A stretch of DNA of 41,161 nt from Acidobacteriaceae bacterium (GTDB taxonomy: Bacteria > Acidobacteriota > Terriglobia > Terriglobales > Acidobacteriaceae): contig JASHOQ010000094.1 of assembly GCA_030041045.1 (NCBI GenBank), positions 1 to 41,161 of the forward strand, written 5' to 3'. Below the pieces are notes generated by a model. That model was not told the DNA's origin. It saw nothing but the letters and a program-made list of their open reading frames with translations, and did not search any database. Below are positions 1 to 6,910 of this stretch, piece after piece (the first letter of the stretch is position 1; each line of letters starts with the position of its first letter). The position numbers were made by a program, and so were the translations under genes.

Positions 1-43
1 TGAGTAGCTATATCCCGAAGACGGAAAGCAGAGTCGACGCGAC

Positions 44-150
44 CAACCCGGGTCCCCGGCAAGCGCTTCTCGCTTGCTGGGGTGGGACCTACAGGGAGCG
101 GCGACCTTGCGATGGAACGAAGAGGACACAGTAACTCAGAAAATGCCGTA
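44..150 (+). repeat. Intergenic repeat family A, copy 1 (about 110 bp)
   Basis: This stretch recurs in inverted orientation at 6510-6620. Its most conserved part is a palindrome of the form CCCCGGCAAGCG, short loop, CTTGCTGGGG, at roughly 54-80. The similarity continues with gaps to a shared ACTCAGAAA at about 134-143. It ends where the 75-bp element at 151 begins. No coding potential of its own was recognised. Confidence 0.7.
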
Positions 151-225
151 AGTGGCTTTTTCACCAAGAAAAAGCCACCTTCCGCAACTGTGAAATATGG
201 CTACATGTACTGTGGAACCGTTCTA
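151..225 (+). repeat. Palindromic intergenic element (family P), 75-bp 3' part
   Basis: This 75-bp unit is nearly identical to the units at 6761-6835 and 6836-6910. It has a perfect 11-bp inverted repeat, GTGGCTTTTTC and GAAAAAGCCAC, with a five-base loop, and ends in ACTGTGGAACCG followed by TTCTA. The 42-bp left part seen in the complete copy at 6718 is absent here. The unit stops 8 bases before the ATG of the next gene, so it forms that gene's whole leader. Being GC-poor in the stem and lacking a T-run after it, it is not a standard terminator. Confidence 0.85.
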
Positions 226-233
226 GCTTCCGG

Positions 234-1094
234 ATGCCGCTCGAACCTCTATCGCCGGCCGCATTCGCCTTCATCGCGCAGGTGGAAGAGATATACGCAA
301 CCCTCCTGCGGTGGGCCGCTCCGCGCGAAAATAATGTCGATGCAATCGGCCTCGGCGGCAGACTCCTCTACGCGGGCGAGCTCGACGCGCCAGGCCGCGC
401 CTTCGCTGTTGCCGCCAGCATCGCCGGCGCCGCTGCGCTTGCCGCTTCTGCCGATCCCGCCGCAGCCAAACAGGCCATGCGCGACGGCGCCGTCGATTTC
501 CTCGTCAACTCGCTCGACGAAGCTCTGCGCATCCTCAAGAACCAGGTGCGCAAACGCGAGACGGTCGCCGTCTGCGTCTCCCTGCCGCCGGCTTCGATCG
601 AGACCGAGATGCGCGCCCGCGGCGTCGTCCCCGACCTTTCTTTCCCTCGAGGTTTTGCCGGCGCCCTGGCGCACTGGGAAGACTTGCCTGGGGAGTCTTC
701 GCGCGGCGCGCGGCTGCACGCACAGCCTGGAGACCAGAATGCGCCGGTCGAATATCTCGCAGCATCAGGCGAAGACGCCGCGGAGAGAAAGGAAAAAACC
801 TGGCTTACCTGGCGCGTCTCGGATGCTCCGGCGCTTTGGCTGCCCAGGCTCGATGCCCTCGCTCTCGACTCTCTCCCGCCCGGAGAGATCGCCGCGCGCC
901 GCTGGCTCGAACGCGCCCCGCGTTATCTCGGCCGCCTTGCGCAAAACGCCCACGCCTTGCGCGTCACCGAACAACAGGCCGGCCAAATCCTCGCCCGCTT
1001 CAGCGCCGCCGCAATCGCCGCGCCCATCGAAATCACCCTCGGCCCCTGGGGCGACTCCGGTCACCAAACCCTTTCGAGTCCCCCTGCTCCCTGA
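234..1094 (+). CDS. Urocanase-like single-domain protein (tentative)
   Basis: The 286-residue product is soluble, with no signal peptide or membrane segment. Residues about 40-130 follow a pattern that resembles the central NAD-binding part of urocanate hydratase: an AGAAAL stretch, then DFLVNSLDEALRI, then a strand with VAVCVSL, then MRARGVVPDL. In urocanase the comparable run is AGACSL, DLDDALARI, ISIALHG, VKRGVRPDM. It is only about half the length of true HutU (about 550 residues), so it cannot be a complete enzyme. The similarity was judged by eye and is inference. The ATG follows directly on a repeat unit and has no visible Shine-Dalgarno sequence; the frame stays open upstream to 135 without another usual start codon, so the repeat may have replaced the original 5' end. 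The stop lies inside a heptamer array. Confidence 0.5.
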   Translation: MPLEPLSPAAFAFIAQVEEIYATLLRWAAPRENNVDAIGLGGRLLYAGELDAPGRAFAVAASIAGAAALAASADPAAAKQAMRDGAVDFLVNSLDEALRILKNQVRKRETVAVCVSLPPASIETEMRARGVVPDLSFPRGFAGALAHWEDLPGESSRGARLHAQPGDQNAPVEYLAASGEDAAERKEKTWLTWRVSDAPALWLPRLDALALDSLPPGEIAARRWLERAPRYLGRLAQNAHALRVTEQQAGQILARFSAAAIAAPIEITLGPWGDSGHQTLSSPPAP

Positions 1095-1116
1095 CCCCTG
1101 ATCCCTGACCCCTGTT
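1082..1116 (+). repeat. Heptanucleotide array, five units of CCCTGNN
   Basis: Five consecutive 7-base units (CCCTGCT, CCCTGAC, CCCTGAT, CCCTGAC, CCCTGTT) begin within the last codons of the preceding gene and carry its TGA stop. A similar array on the other strand starts on the last base of the ahcY stop codon at 21853, and a CACTGTY array lies at 21916. Confidence 0.85.
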
Positions 1117-1250
1117 CGCCAATCTCTGAACGGATGCTGCAAGATTTTCACGTCAATTTGCTGTTCGGAGCATCGTAGCAAGCACAGAGCCCTGTGCGGC
1201 CCTGAGTGGCTCTGTGCCGACACAGGCCGAAATCTCCAAGGAGGAAAGTC

Positions 1251-1595
1251 ATGCCAATCCACAGTCGCCGTGCTGTGTTGTTTTGTCTCTTTGCGATCGC
1301 CAGCCTGGCTGTCTTGACAAACGCGTCCGCAAAAGGTGAGGACGCCGTTCATATCGTTTCCGGGGTCGTCAAGCACGTCGACAAAGACACCAAGAAAGTG
1401 ATCATCAAAGCGGGTGACGGAACTGAGCACACCATCAAATGGACCGGGGAAACCACATGGCATGGAACCAGGGATGGCGGAGAAGACATCAAAGAGGGCT
1501 CGCAACTCACTGTTCGATATACCGAGAAGGCGGGGGAGAAGACCGCGGTCGGGATCGAGGATGTTGGCAAGGACACCAAGAAGGCACTGCAGTGA
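1251..1595 (+). CDS. Small secreted protein of unknown function
   Basis: The 114-residue product starts at the ATG preceded by AAGGAGGAAAGTC, a strong Shine-Dalgarno sequence; an upstream in-frame ATG at 1206 lacks one. Residues 1-29 form a Sec signal peptide: Arg-Arg, a hydrophobic core and an Ala-Ser-Ala end. The mature part of about 85 residues is strongly charged and alternates short predicted strands (VSGVVKHVD, KVIIKAGDG, HTIKWTG, SQLTVRYTE), which suggests a small beta-barrel of the OB or SH3 kind, similar in style to DUF5666-type proteins. It should act in the periplasm or outside the cell. No catalytic motif was recognised. It stands alone between a heptamer array and a 15-bp minisatellite. 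Confidence 0.75.
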   Translation: MPIHSRRAVLFCLFAIASLAVLTNASAKGEDAVHIVSGVVKHVDKDTKKVIIKAGDGTEHTIKWTGETTWHGTRDGGEDIKEGSQLTVRYTEKAGEKTAVGIEDVGKDTKKALQ

Positions 1596-1640
1596 GATGA
1601 CCAGGGCGCCCTCACAGGCTGAGATTGAGGTGCGGTCAAT

Positions 1641-1730
1641 GGTCATGCTTTCAGGGGCCATGCCTTCGCGGGCCATGCCTTCGGGGGCCATGCATTCGAG
1701 GGCCATGCTTTCGGGGGCCATGCCTTCGGG
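1641..1730 (+). repeat. Minisatellite, six 15-bp units
   Basis: Six units of exactly 15 bases follow the consensus GGCCATGCYTTCGGG, with 1-3 differences per unit. The unit length is a multiple of three, so long frames cross it on both strands. No signal for a real gene was found there. It lies between two convergent genes, just beyond the 3' end of the penicillin-binding protein gene. Confidence 0.9.
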
Positions 1731-1793
1731 CCGGATCCCGCAGAGGAGGCGCGGAAGCCCGTTTTCGTGCAGGCAGTTCCTGATTGGGCAGTT

Positions 1794-4229
1794 CTACCGG
1801 CGCGGGTCTGCGAAGCGCTTCCCCCTGTCCGTCACGCTTGCGCCGGAGGTGAGGCGCAACGATGGGGCACGCGGATTGGCTGGCTGGTTGGCAGCCCGGT
1901 CCAGCGGCGTTGTGTCTTCGTCGCCGGGAAACTGCTCATCGTCCTTGCCCACGATGGCCGCCTTCATGAAGCTGACCCAGATGGGCAGCGCGGCCACGGC
2001 GCCGGTCTCCTTGTCGCCGAGAGACTGGTGGGTGTCGTAACCCACCCACACGCCGCAGGTGACCGAAGGCGAGAAGCCCAGAAACCACGCGTCGGTAAAG
2101 TCGCTCGTGGTTCCCGTCTTGCCGCCCAGCGCATGGTCAAGTGTGGCCGCCTGCTGGCCGGTGCCGTGCTCGGTGACATCCTTGAGCATCGACATCATGG
2201 TGCGCGCCGTCTGCTGGTCGATGACGTCCGTGACCGTGGGCTTGTCATCCCACAGCGTGATGCCGTCGGCATCCGTCACCTTGCGGATGAGGCGCGGCGC
2301 CACGCGCACGCCGTCATTGGGAAAGACGGAGTAGGACGCGACCTGCTCCTGGAGCGTGATTTCCACGGCGCCGAGGGCGACGGGCAGATAAGCCGGAATC
2401 TCCTCGCTGACCCCGAAGCGATGGGCCAGGTCGATCACCTTGCGGATGCCCACGCGGGAAGCGAGACGCAGCGCGGGAATGTTGCGCGACTCGGCGAAGG
2501 CCTGGGCCACGGTCATGGGACCCTTGAAGTTTTCCTCGTAGTTGTGCGGACGGTAGCTGCCGAAGCTCACCGGCGTGTCCATTACGATGTCGGTGGGCTT
2601 GACGCCGTCTTCGACGGCCGCGGTGTAGACGTAGGGCTTGAAGCTGGAGCCCACTTGTCTTTCGGCTTGCGTGGCGCGGTTGTAGACGGAAAGCTCGTAG
2701 TCGCGTCCGCCCACCATGGCCAGCACGTCGCCGCTGGTGTTGTCGATGGCCAGCAGCGCTCCCTGCGAGCCCGAATCCTGCTCGAGCGCGGCGCGGCGCG
2801 CACCTTCTTCCATCGCCGCCGTCAGATGCACGTAAATGATGTCGCCGGGCTTGACCAGGGTGTCGGCGTAGCGCACGCCGGTCCACTGCCAGTCGGAGGG
2901 GAGAATCAGAATCGGATTCGCGCCCACGCGGGCGTCGATCTCCAGCGGCAGCACGCGCATGACCAGCGCATGCACATATTGGCCGGGGCCGTAGGCGAGC
3001 GCCCAGTCGGGATGCTTATAGTCCTCGAGCGTGGCGCCCTCGGCGAGCACGTTTTCGAGATGCCCCGGCGCATCTCGCCCCGCCGGTTGTCGGCCGGTCG
3101 AATCCCGCCCTTTCCACCCGCGTCTGTGCTCGTATGCGGCCAGGCCATCCTCGACCGCGCGGTTCGCCGCCTGCTGCAGATCGAGATCGAGCGTGGTGTC
3201 CACGCGCAGGCCGGCCTCATGCACCATTTCGCTGCCGAACTGGCGGTCGAGCTCGCGCCGCACCTCTTCCTGGAACCACGGCGCCACGGCGCCCTCGGGC
3301 TGGGTGATGCGGAGGCCCAGCGGCGCGGCGCGCGCCACCTCCGCCTGCAGGTGCGTGATCACGCCGTCTGACTCCATTTCGCTCAGCACCAGGTTGCGGC
3401 GGCGCAGCGCGCGCTCCGGATTGAGCACCGGCGAAAACGCCACCGGGCCCTTGGGCAGCCCCGCAAGCAATGCGGCCTGGGTCAGGTTCAGGTCCTTGGC
3501 GTGCTTCGAAAAGTAATACTCTGACGCGGCCTCGAATCCGTAATTGCCGCTGCCCAGGTAGATCTGGTTGCCGTAGAGCGTGAAGATCTGTTCCTTGGTG
3601 AAGGCGCGCTCAATCTGGATGGCGAGATAGGCCTCCTGAATCTTGCGGCCGGCAGTGCGCTCATCGGAAAGGAACAGATCGCGGGCAAGCTGCATGGTGA
3701 GCGTCGATGCGCCCTGCGCGCGCCCGTGGGAGCGAATGTCGTGCCAGGCCGCGCCCGCCACGCGGAAGACGTTGATGCCCCAGTGCGACTCAAAGTTTTT
3801 GTCTTCGATGGAAATCACCGCCTCGCGCAGGATGGGCGCGAAACCGTCGTATCCCACCACGATGCGCCGCTCCAGGGCAAAGGAGCCGACGAGCTTGCCG
3901 TTGCGGTCGTAGAGGTCGGTCAGGGTAGAGGGGCGATAGTTTTCAAGGTCGCTGATTTGCGGCAGATCGACGGAATAAACCAGCGTTAGCCCGGCAAGCG
4001 AGCCGGTGACGGCGGCCAGAACCAGCAGCACAATGAGCGCGGAGCGGCCGGCGATTTTGCGGCGGCGGTGCGCGGGAACGGGCGCGCTCGCGCGGCCGCG
4101 GCGAGCCCGCTTCGCTTCCTGCTCCAATGCGCGCTCGTCGTCGTCGGTCTCGCGGTCCGCGGAGAGAGACCTGGGACCGCGCAGACGCGCACTGCGGGGT
4201 TCCACCGGTCGATGAGGGGTCGCAGCCAC
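1794..4229 (-). CDS. Class A penicillin-binding protein (PBP1A family)
   Basis: This is a bifunctional peptidoglycan synthase of 811 residues. It polymerises lipid II into glycan strands and cross-links the stem peptides outside the inner membrane. A basic cytoplasmic tail of about 60 residues is followed by one membrane anchor (about 62-86). The glycosyltransferase 51 domain (about 100-300) has the catalytic Glu142 in the motif IEDKNFESH. The transpeptidase domain carries all three penicillin-binding motifs: SSFK with Ser528, SRN at 581-583, and KTGT at 704-707. The start is GTG at 4229, with AGAGG five bases upstream. A Pro-rich C-terminal tail follows the catalytic domain. The size is normal for PBP1A. 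It lies downstream of the S41 homologue on the same strand, 214 bases away, and may be co-transcribed with it. Confidence 0.95.
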   Translation of the reverse strand: MAATPHRPVEPRSARLRGPRSLSADRETDDDERALEQEAKRARRGRASAPVPAHRRRKIAGRSALIVLLVLAAVTGSLAGLTLVYSVDLPQISDLENYRPSTLTDLYDRNGKLVGSFALERRIVVGYDGFAPILREAVISIEDKNFESHWGINVFRVAGAAWHDIRSHGRAQGASTLTMQLARDLFLSDERTAGRKIQEAYLAIQIERAFTKEQIFTLYGNQIYLGSGNYGFEAASEYYFSKHAKDLNLTQAALLAGLPKGPVAFSPVLNPERALRRRNLVLSEMESDGVITHLQAEVARAAPLGLRITQPEGAVAPWFQEEVRRELDRQFGSEMVHEAGLRVDTTLDLDLQQAANRAVEDGLAAYEHRRGWKGRDSTGRQPAGRDAPGHLENVLAEGATLEDYKHPDWALAYGPGQYVHALVMRVLPLEIDARVGANPILILPSDWQWTGVRYADTLVKPGDIIYVHLTAAMEEGARRAALEQDSGSQGALLAIDNTSGDVLAMVGGRDYELSVYNRATQAERQVGSSFKPYVYTAAVEDGVKPTDIVMDTPVSFGSYRPHNYEENFKGPMTVAQAFAESRNIPALRLASRVGIRKVIDLAHRFGVSEEIPAYLPVALGAVEITLQEQVASYSVFPNDGVRVAPRLIRKVTDADGITLWDDKPTVTDVIDQQTARTMMSMLKDVTEHGTGQQAATLDHALGGKTGTTSDFTDAWFLGFSPSVTCGVWVGYDTHQSLGDKETGAVAALPIWVSFMKAAIVGKDDEQFPGDEDTTPLDRAANQPANPRAPSLRLTSGASVTDRGKRFADPRR

Positions 4230-4443
4230 GTGTGCCTCTTGGGCGTCTCCGGGGAAGAATGGAGAAGATGCGTCAATTTAAAGCTAGCACTTCCCGAATT
4301 CAGCAAAATACAGCACAGGGGAATTGCAGAACCAGCAGGTGCAAGAGCCGGAACGGTCGGCGCAGAATGGGAACCGAACCTATCGATAACCCGCGCACGG
4401 CGCGCGCCGGGCCGCATGGCGTGGGCCTGCGGCCTCTTTGACG

Positions 4444-5679
4444 TCAAACGCCTTTTTGCTTGAGCAGGTCGAGAGCCTTGTTCAGCATCTCGTCGCCGTT
4501 GGGCGGAGTCACGCCTTCATCCTCGTCGTCCTGCGGCGAGGCCACGGCCACGTTGGGTGTTACCGCGTCATCCTGAATCTTTTTGCCGTCCGGGCCCTCG
4601 TACTTGGCCACGGTGAGAATGAGCGCTCCGCCGTCGGGCAGATCGATGGTCTTCTGCACCGATCCTTCGCCGAAGGTGCGTTCGCCCACCACGTCGCCGC
4701 GTTTCAGGTCTTCAATGGCGGCCGCGGCCAGCTCCGCGCCGCCGTAAGTGCCGCGATTCACGATCACGGCCACAGGCGCGCCGCTGAGGACTTTTTCCGG
4801 ATCGGCGGAGAAGGTTTGCTCGGGGAATTCCTGGCCCACAAGCGTGGCCAGGGTTCCCTGCTTGATAAAGAAGTTGGCCAGGCGCAGCCCCTGCTGCGGA
4901 TCGTCGCCCGTGCAGTCGCGCAAATCGAGAAGGATCTTTTCGCTCTTGGGCGCAGACTTGATCTTGGCGGCGATGTCGTCTACATGGGCCGCGGTCAGCG
5001 CGCCGGGCTTGATGTAGAGGATGGTCGAGTTCTCGTACTGCTGATCCTCAAGCGCGGGCACCGGTACCAGCGCGCGCGTGAGCGTGAGCTTGTCGGGATC
5101 GGGCCGCGTGGGCCGGATGACGGTGACCTCGACCGACGATCCGGGCTTGCCTTCGAGCATCATGCGGATGACGGCCAGCGAGAGGTCGTGCGTGGATTTG
5201 CCGTCGATGGACTCGATCACATCGCCATCGGCCAGATGATTCTGGTCGGCGGGCGAATCGGGCGCGACGTTGACCACCGTGGCGTAGCCGAAGCGCTTGG
5301 AAATGGTGATGCCCTCCTGCGCGCCTCCGATGGGCCGCTCCTTGTAGGTCTTGTACTCGGCGGCCGTCAGATAGCTGGAGTCGGCATCGAGCGAGCCCAG
5401 CAGGCCGTGCAGCGCGCCCGTGGTTACGTCGCTCATGTTGGGATCGGTCACGTAGTCGGTCTGGATCTTCTGCAGCACCTCAGCGTAGACGCGCATCTGC
5501 TGGTAGGCGCCATCCTGCGCGTCGCCGGCGTGTACGCCGAACCAGCCGAACTGGCCCAGGGCAAATCCCAGCCCCAGGGTGACAAAGATGGCAACGGAGA
5601 GAACGAAGACAAAACGCTGGAAAAATCGCGACACGCACACCACCGGAGCAAGCCTGAAAGAGAGGGGATCAGGCCGCAT
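4444..5679 (-). CDS. S41-family (CtpA/Prc-like) protein, catalytic residues missing
   Basis: The 411-residue protein has the layout of C-terminal processing proteases: a membrane anchor or signal (about 19-43), a linker, a PDZ domain (about 115-190) and an S41 core (about 215-365). Active family members carry a Ser within an SASASE-like run and a Lys in TFGKG. Here the corresponding stretches read RGTYGGAEL and TFGEGSVQ, so the nucleophile position is Gly313 and the general-base position is Glu338; the intervening Asp324 remains. The codons were checked on the reverse strand (GGC and GAA). The frame is otherwise intact, so it is probably a non-catalytic scaffold or regulator rather than a decayed gene. 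The start is uncertain: ATG at 5679 or TTG at 5706. The upstream neighbour of a PBP gene, it may act on peptidoglycan synthesis (inference). Confidence 0.88.
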   Translation of the reverse strand: MRPDPLSFRLAPVVCVSRFFQRFVFVLSVAIFVTLGLGFALGQFGWFGVHAGDAQDGAYQQMRVYAEVLQKIQTDYVTDPNMSDVTTGALHGLLGSLDADSSYLTAAEYKTYKERPIGGAQEGITISKRFGYATVVNVAPDSPADQNHLADGDVIESIDGKSTHDLSLAVIRMMLEGKPGSSVEVTVIRPTRPDPDKLTLTRALVPVPALEDQQYENSTILYIKPGALTAAHVDDIAAKIKSAPKSEKILLDLRDCTGDDPQQGLRLANFFIKQGTLATLVGQEFPEQTFSADPEKVLSGAPVAVIVNRGTYGGAELAAAAIEDLKRGDVVGERTFGEGSVQKTIDLPDGGALILTVAKYEGPDGKKIQDDAVTPNVAVASPQDDEDEGVTPPNGDEMLNKALDLLKQKGV

Positions 5680-5967
5680 GACTCTATAGACGCAATCATA
5701 ACCCAAGCGGTCATTCGGCGCTGAAATGGCCCTTGCGGCGCATGGTTACGGCAGGACATACCGGCGCGGTGCAGTTCGTGACCCTGCGAAGGCTATCCAT
5801 TTGGAATGTGCTGGTTGCTGCCTGGCGGATGCGCCTGCACCCAGGCGATCGTGGTTGAAAACGGGATCGGCCTTGGCCCCGACCTTGACCGCCATTGCCT
5901 GAGAGGCTTTTAGGGGCGAGACGCGCGCGGCAGCACCACCCAGGGGTGGTCGCGCATTGTGAACAAA

Positions 5968-6138
5968 CTACGCCGCGTAATACCTGGGCTCGCTCTGGAG
6001 TCTTAAAGCCCGCTCCTTCTGCATCTGGAGCACGTAGTCCTGCACGTCCTGCATTTTTCTGCGGACGGCGGAATCGCTGTCCACACCAATGCAGAGCTCA
6101 ATTTCAATCAGCTTTTCCAAGAGATTCGCGAGGTTCAT
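5968..6138 (-). CDS. Small protein of 56 residues, unknown function
   Basis: This short frame starts with ATG preceded by TTGGAGGT, a near-perfect Shine-Dalgarno sequence nine bases upstream. The product begins MNLANLLEKLIEIELCIG and ends PRYYAA. It is amphipathic and probably all helical, with Leu, Ile, Met and Val at heptad-like spacing and many Glu, Lys and Arg. It has no signal peptide and one cysteine (Cys16). I do not recognise a family. The strong ribosome binding site and the helical composition make it a better candidate than the other short frames nearby. It is on the same strand as the S41 and PBP genes, about 290 bases upstream of the S41 gene. Confidence 0.65.
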   Translation of the reverse strand: MNLANLLEKLIEIELCIGVDSDSAVRRKMQDVQDYVLQMQKERALRLQSEPRYYAA

Positions 6139-6509
6139 AAAAGCCTGACCTCCAAGGGGAAAGTGAATCGCAGCGAGCGATTAATCTCCACGCGTACCCG
6201 AGAGCAGGCAACAATGACCGCGAATGCAAAGCGCAGATAGCCCTAGTTGTTCAGTTCGATGCAGGCTGGGTGGGAAATGTTGGCTCAATTCCTCAAAAAA
6301 CACCGGTTCGCTTCGATCCCGTTGAACTGCCATGCGACCCCACGCTACGAATGGAACAGCAGGAAACGATAAGGCCGTAGAGGCGCTATTCGAGGAAAAA
6401 CCGCGGATTGGAGATGCTGCCAGGAACGCGCCGCAGAATCCGTGAGAACCAGCCGCCAAATGGGAACCGAACTCTGAACCCTCGGCCAGTTGATTGCCGT
6501 CTGCGCTCG
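6139..6509. other. Non-coding stretch upstream of the small gene
   Basis: No convincing gene was seen. The frames present have no ribosome binding site and the composition of shadow frames. The stretch should hold the promoter of the 56-residue gene. Repeat material begins at about 6510. Confidence 0.5.
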
Positions 6510-6620
6510 CGTTACGCCGATTTCTGAGTTGCTGCGGTCATTCCGATTCCGTGCAGGGCCGTCGCCCCCTTTTGGTTCCACCCCAGCAAGCAAGGAGCGC
6601 TTGCCGGGGACCCCGGGTTG
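6510..6620 (-). repeat. Intergenic repeat family A, copy 2 (inverted)
   Basis: Read on the minus strand, this matches 44-150: CAACCCG, GGTCCCCGGCAAGCG, a short loop, CTTGCTGGGGTGG and, further on, AACTCAGAAA. The core palindrome is at about 6582-6613. As at the left edge of the window, the copy lies close to family P elements. Confidence 0.7.
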
Positions 6621-6675
6621 CTCTCACCCACTTGTGAGTCGTTACTCCCGTCTTGAGCAGCTCCGGTTTTGCTTT

Positions 6676-6910
6676 ACAGCGGTTTCACAGTTGCTGTATC
6701 CCGAAGCCGCAGATGCTACAGCGGTTTCACAGTTGCTGTATCCCGAAGCCGCAGATGCTAAGTGGCTTTTTCACCAAGAAAAAGCCACCTTCCGCAACTG
6801 TGAAATATGGCTACATGTACTGTGGAACCGCTCTAAGTGGCTTTTTCGCCAAGAAAAAGCCACCTTCCGCAACTGTGAAATATGGCTGCATGTACTGTGG
6901 AACCGCTCTA
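6676..6910 (+). repeat. Family P palindromic elements: two left parts and two right parts in tandem
   Basis: Two identical 42-bp units (6676-6717 and 6718-6759) are followed by two 75-bp units (6761-6835 and 6836-6910; only two differences noted). The 6718-6835 block is a complete element. Its ends form an inverted repeat, AGCGGTTTCACAGT with ACTGTGGAACCGCT, with one mismatch, and the centre holds the GTGGCTTTTTC hairpin. The last three bases are the complement of the TAG stop codon of the phosphoesterase gene. The element therefore follows that gene as a 3' hairpin array. Confidence 0.9.

Noticed and set aside
82..1101. Long open frame of 339 codons at the left edge
   Set aside because: It runs through repeat units and is a shadow of the frame at 234; its product is Ser/Arg/Pro-rich without pattern.
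1641..1730. Repeat peptide (MAPEG-like) encoded across the minisatellite
   Set aside because: Any 15-bp repeat gives a peptide repeat; there is no ribosome binding site or conserved flank.
1767..3371. Open frame of 534 codons opposite the PBP gene
   Set aside because: It is an antisense shadow of a gene with clear domains; its composition (His, Gly, Arg, Val) is what codon mirroring gives in G+C-rich DNA.
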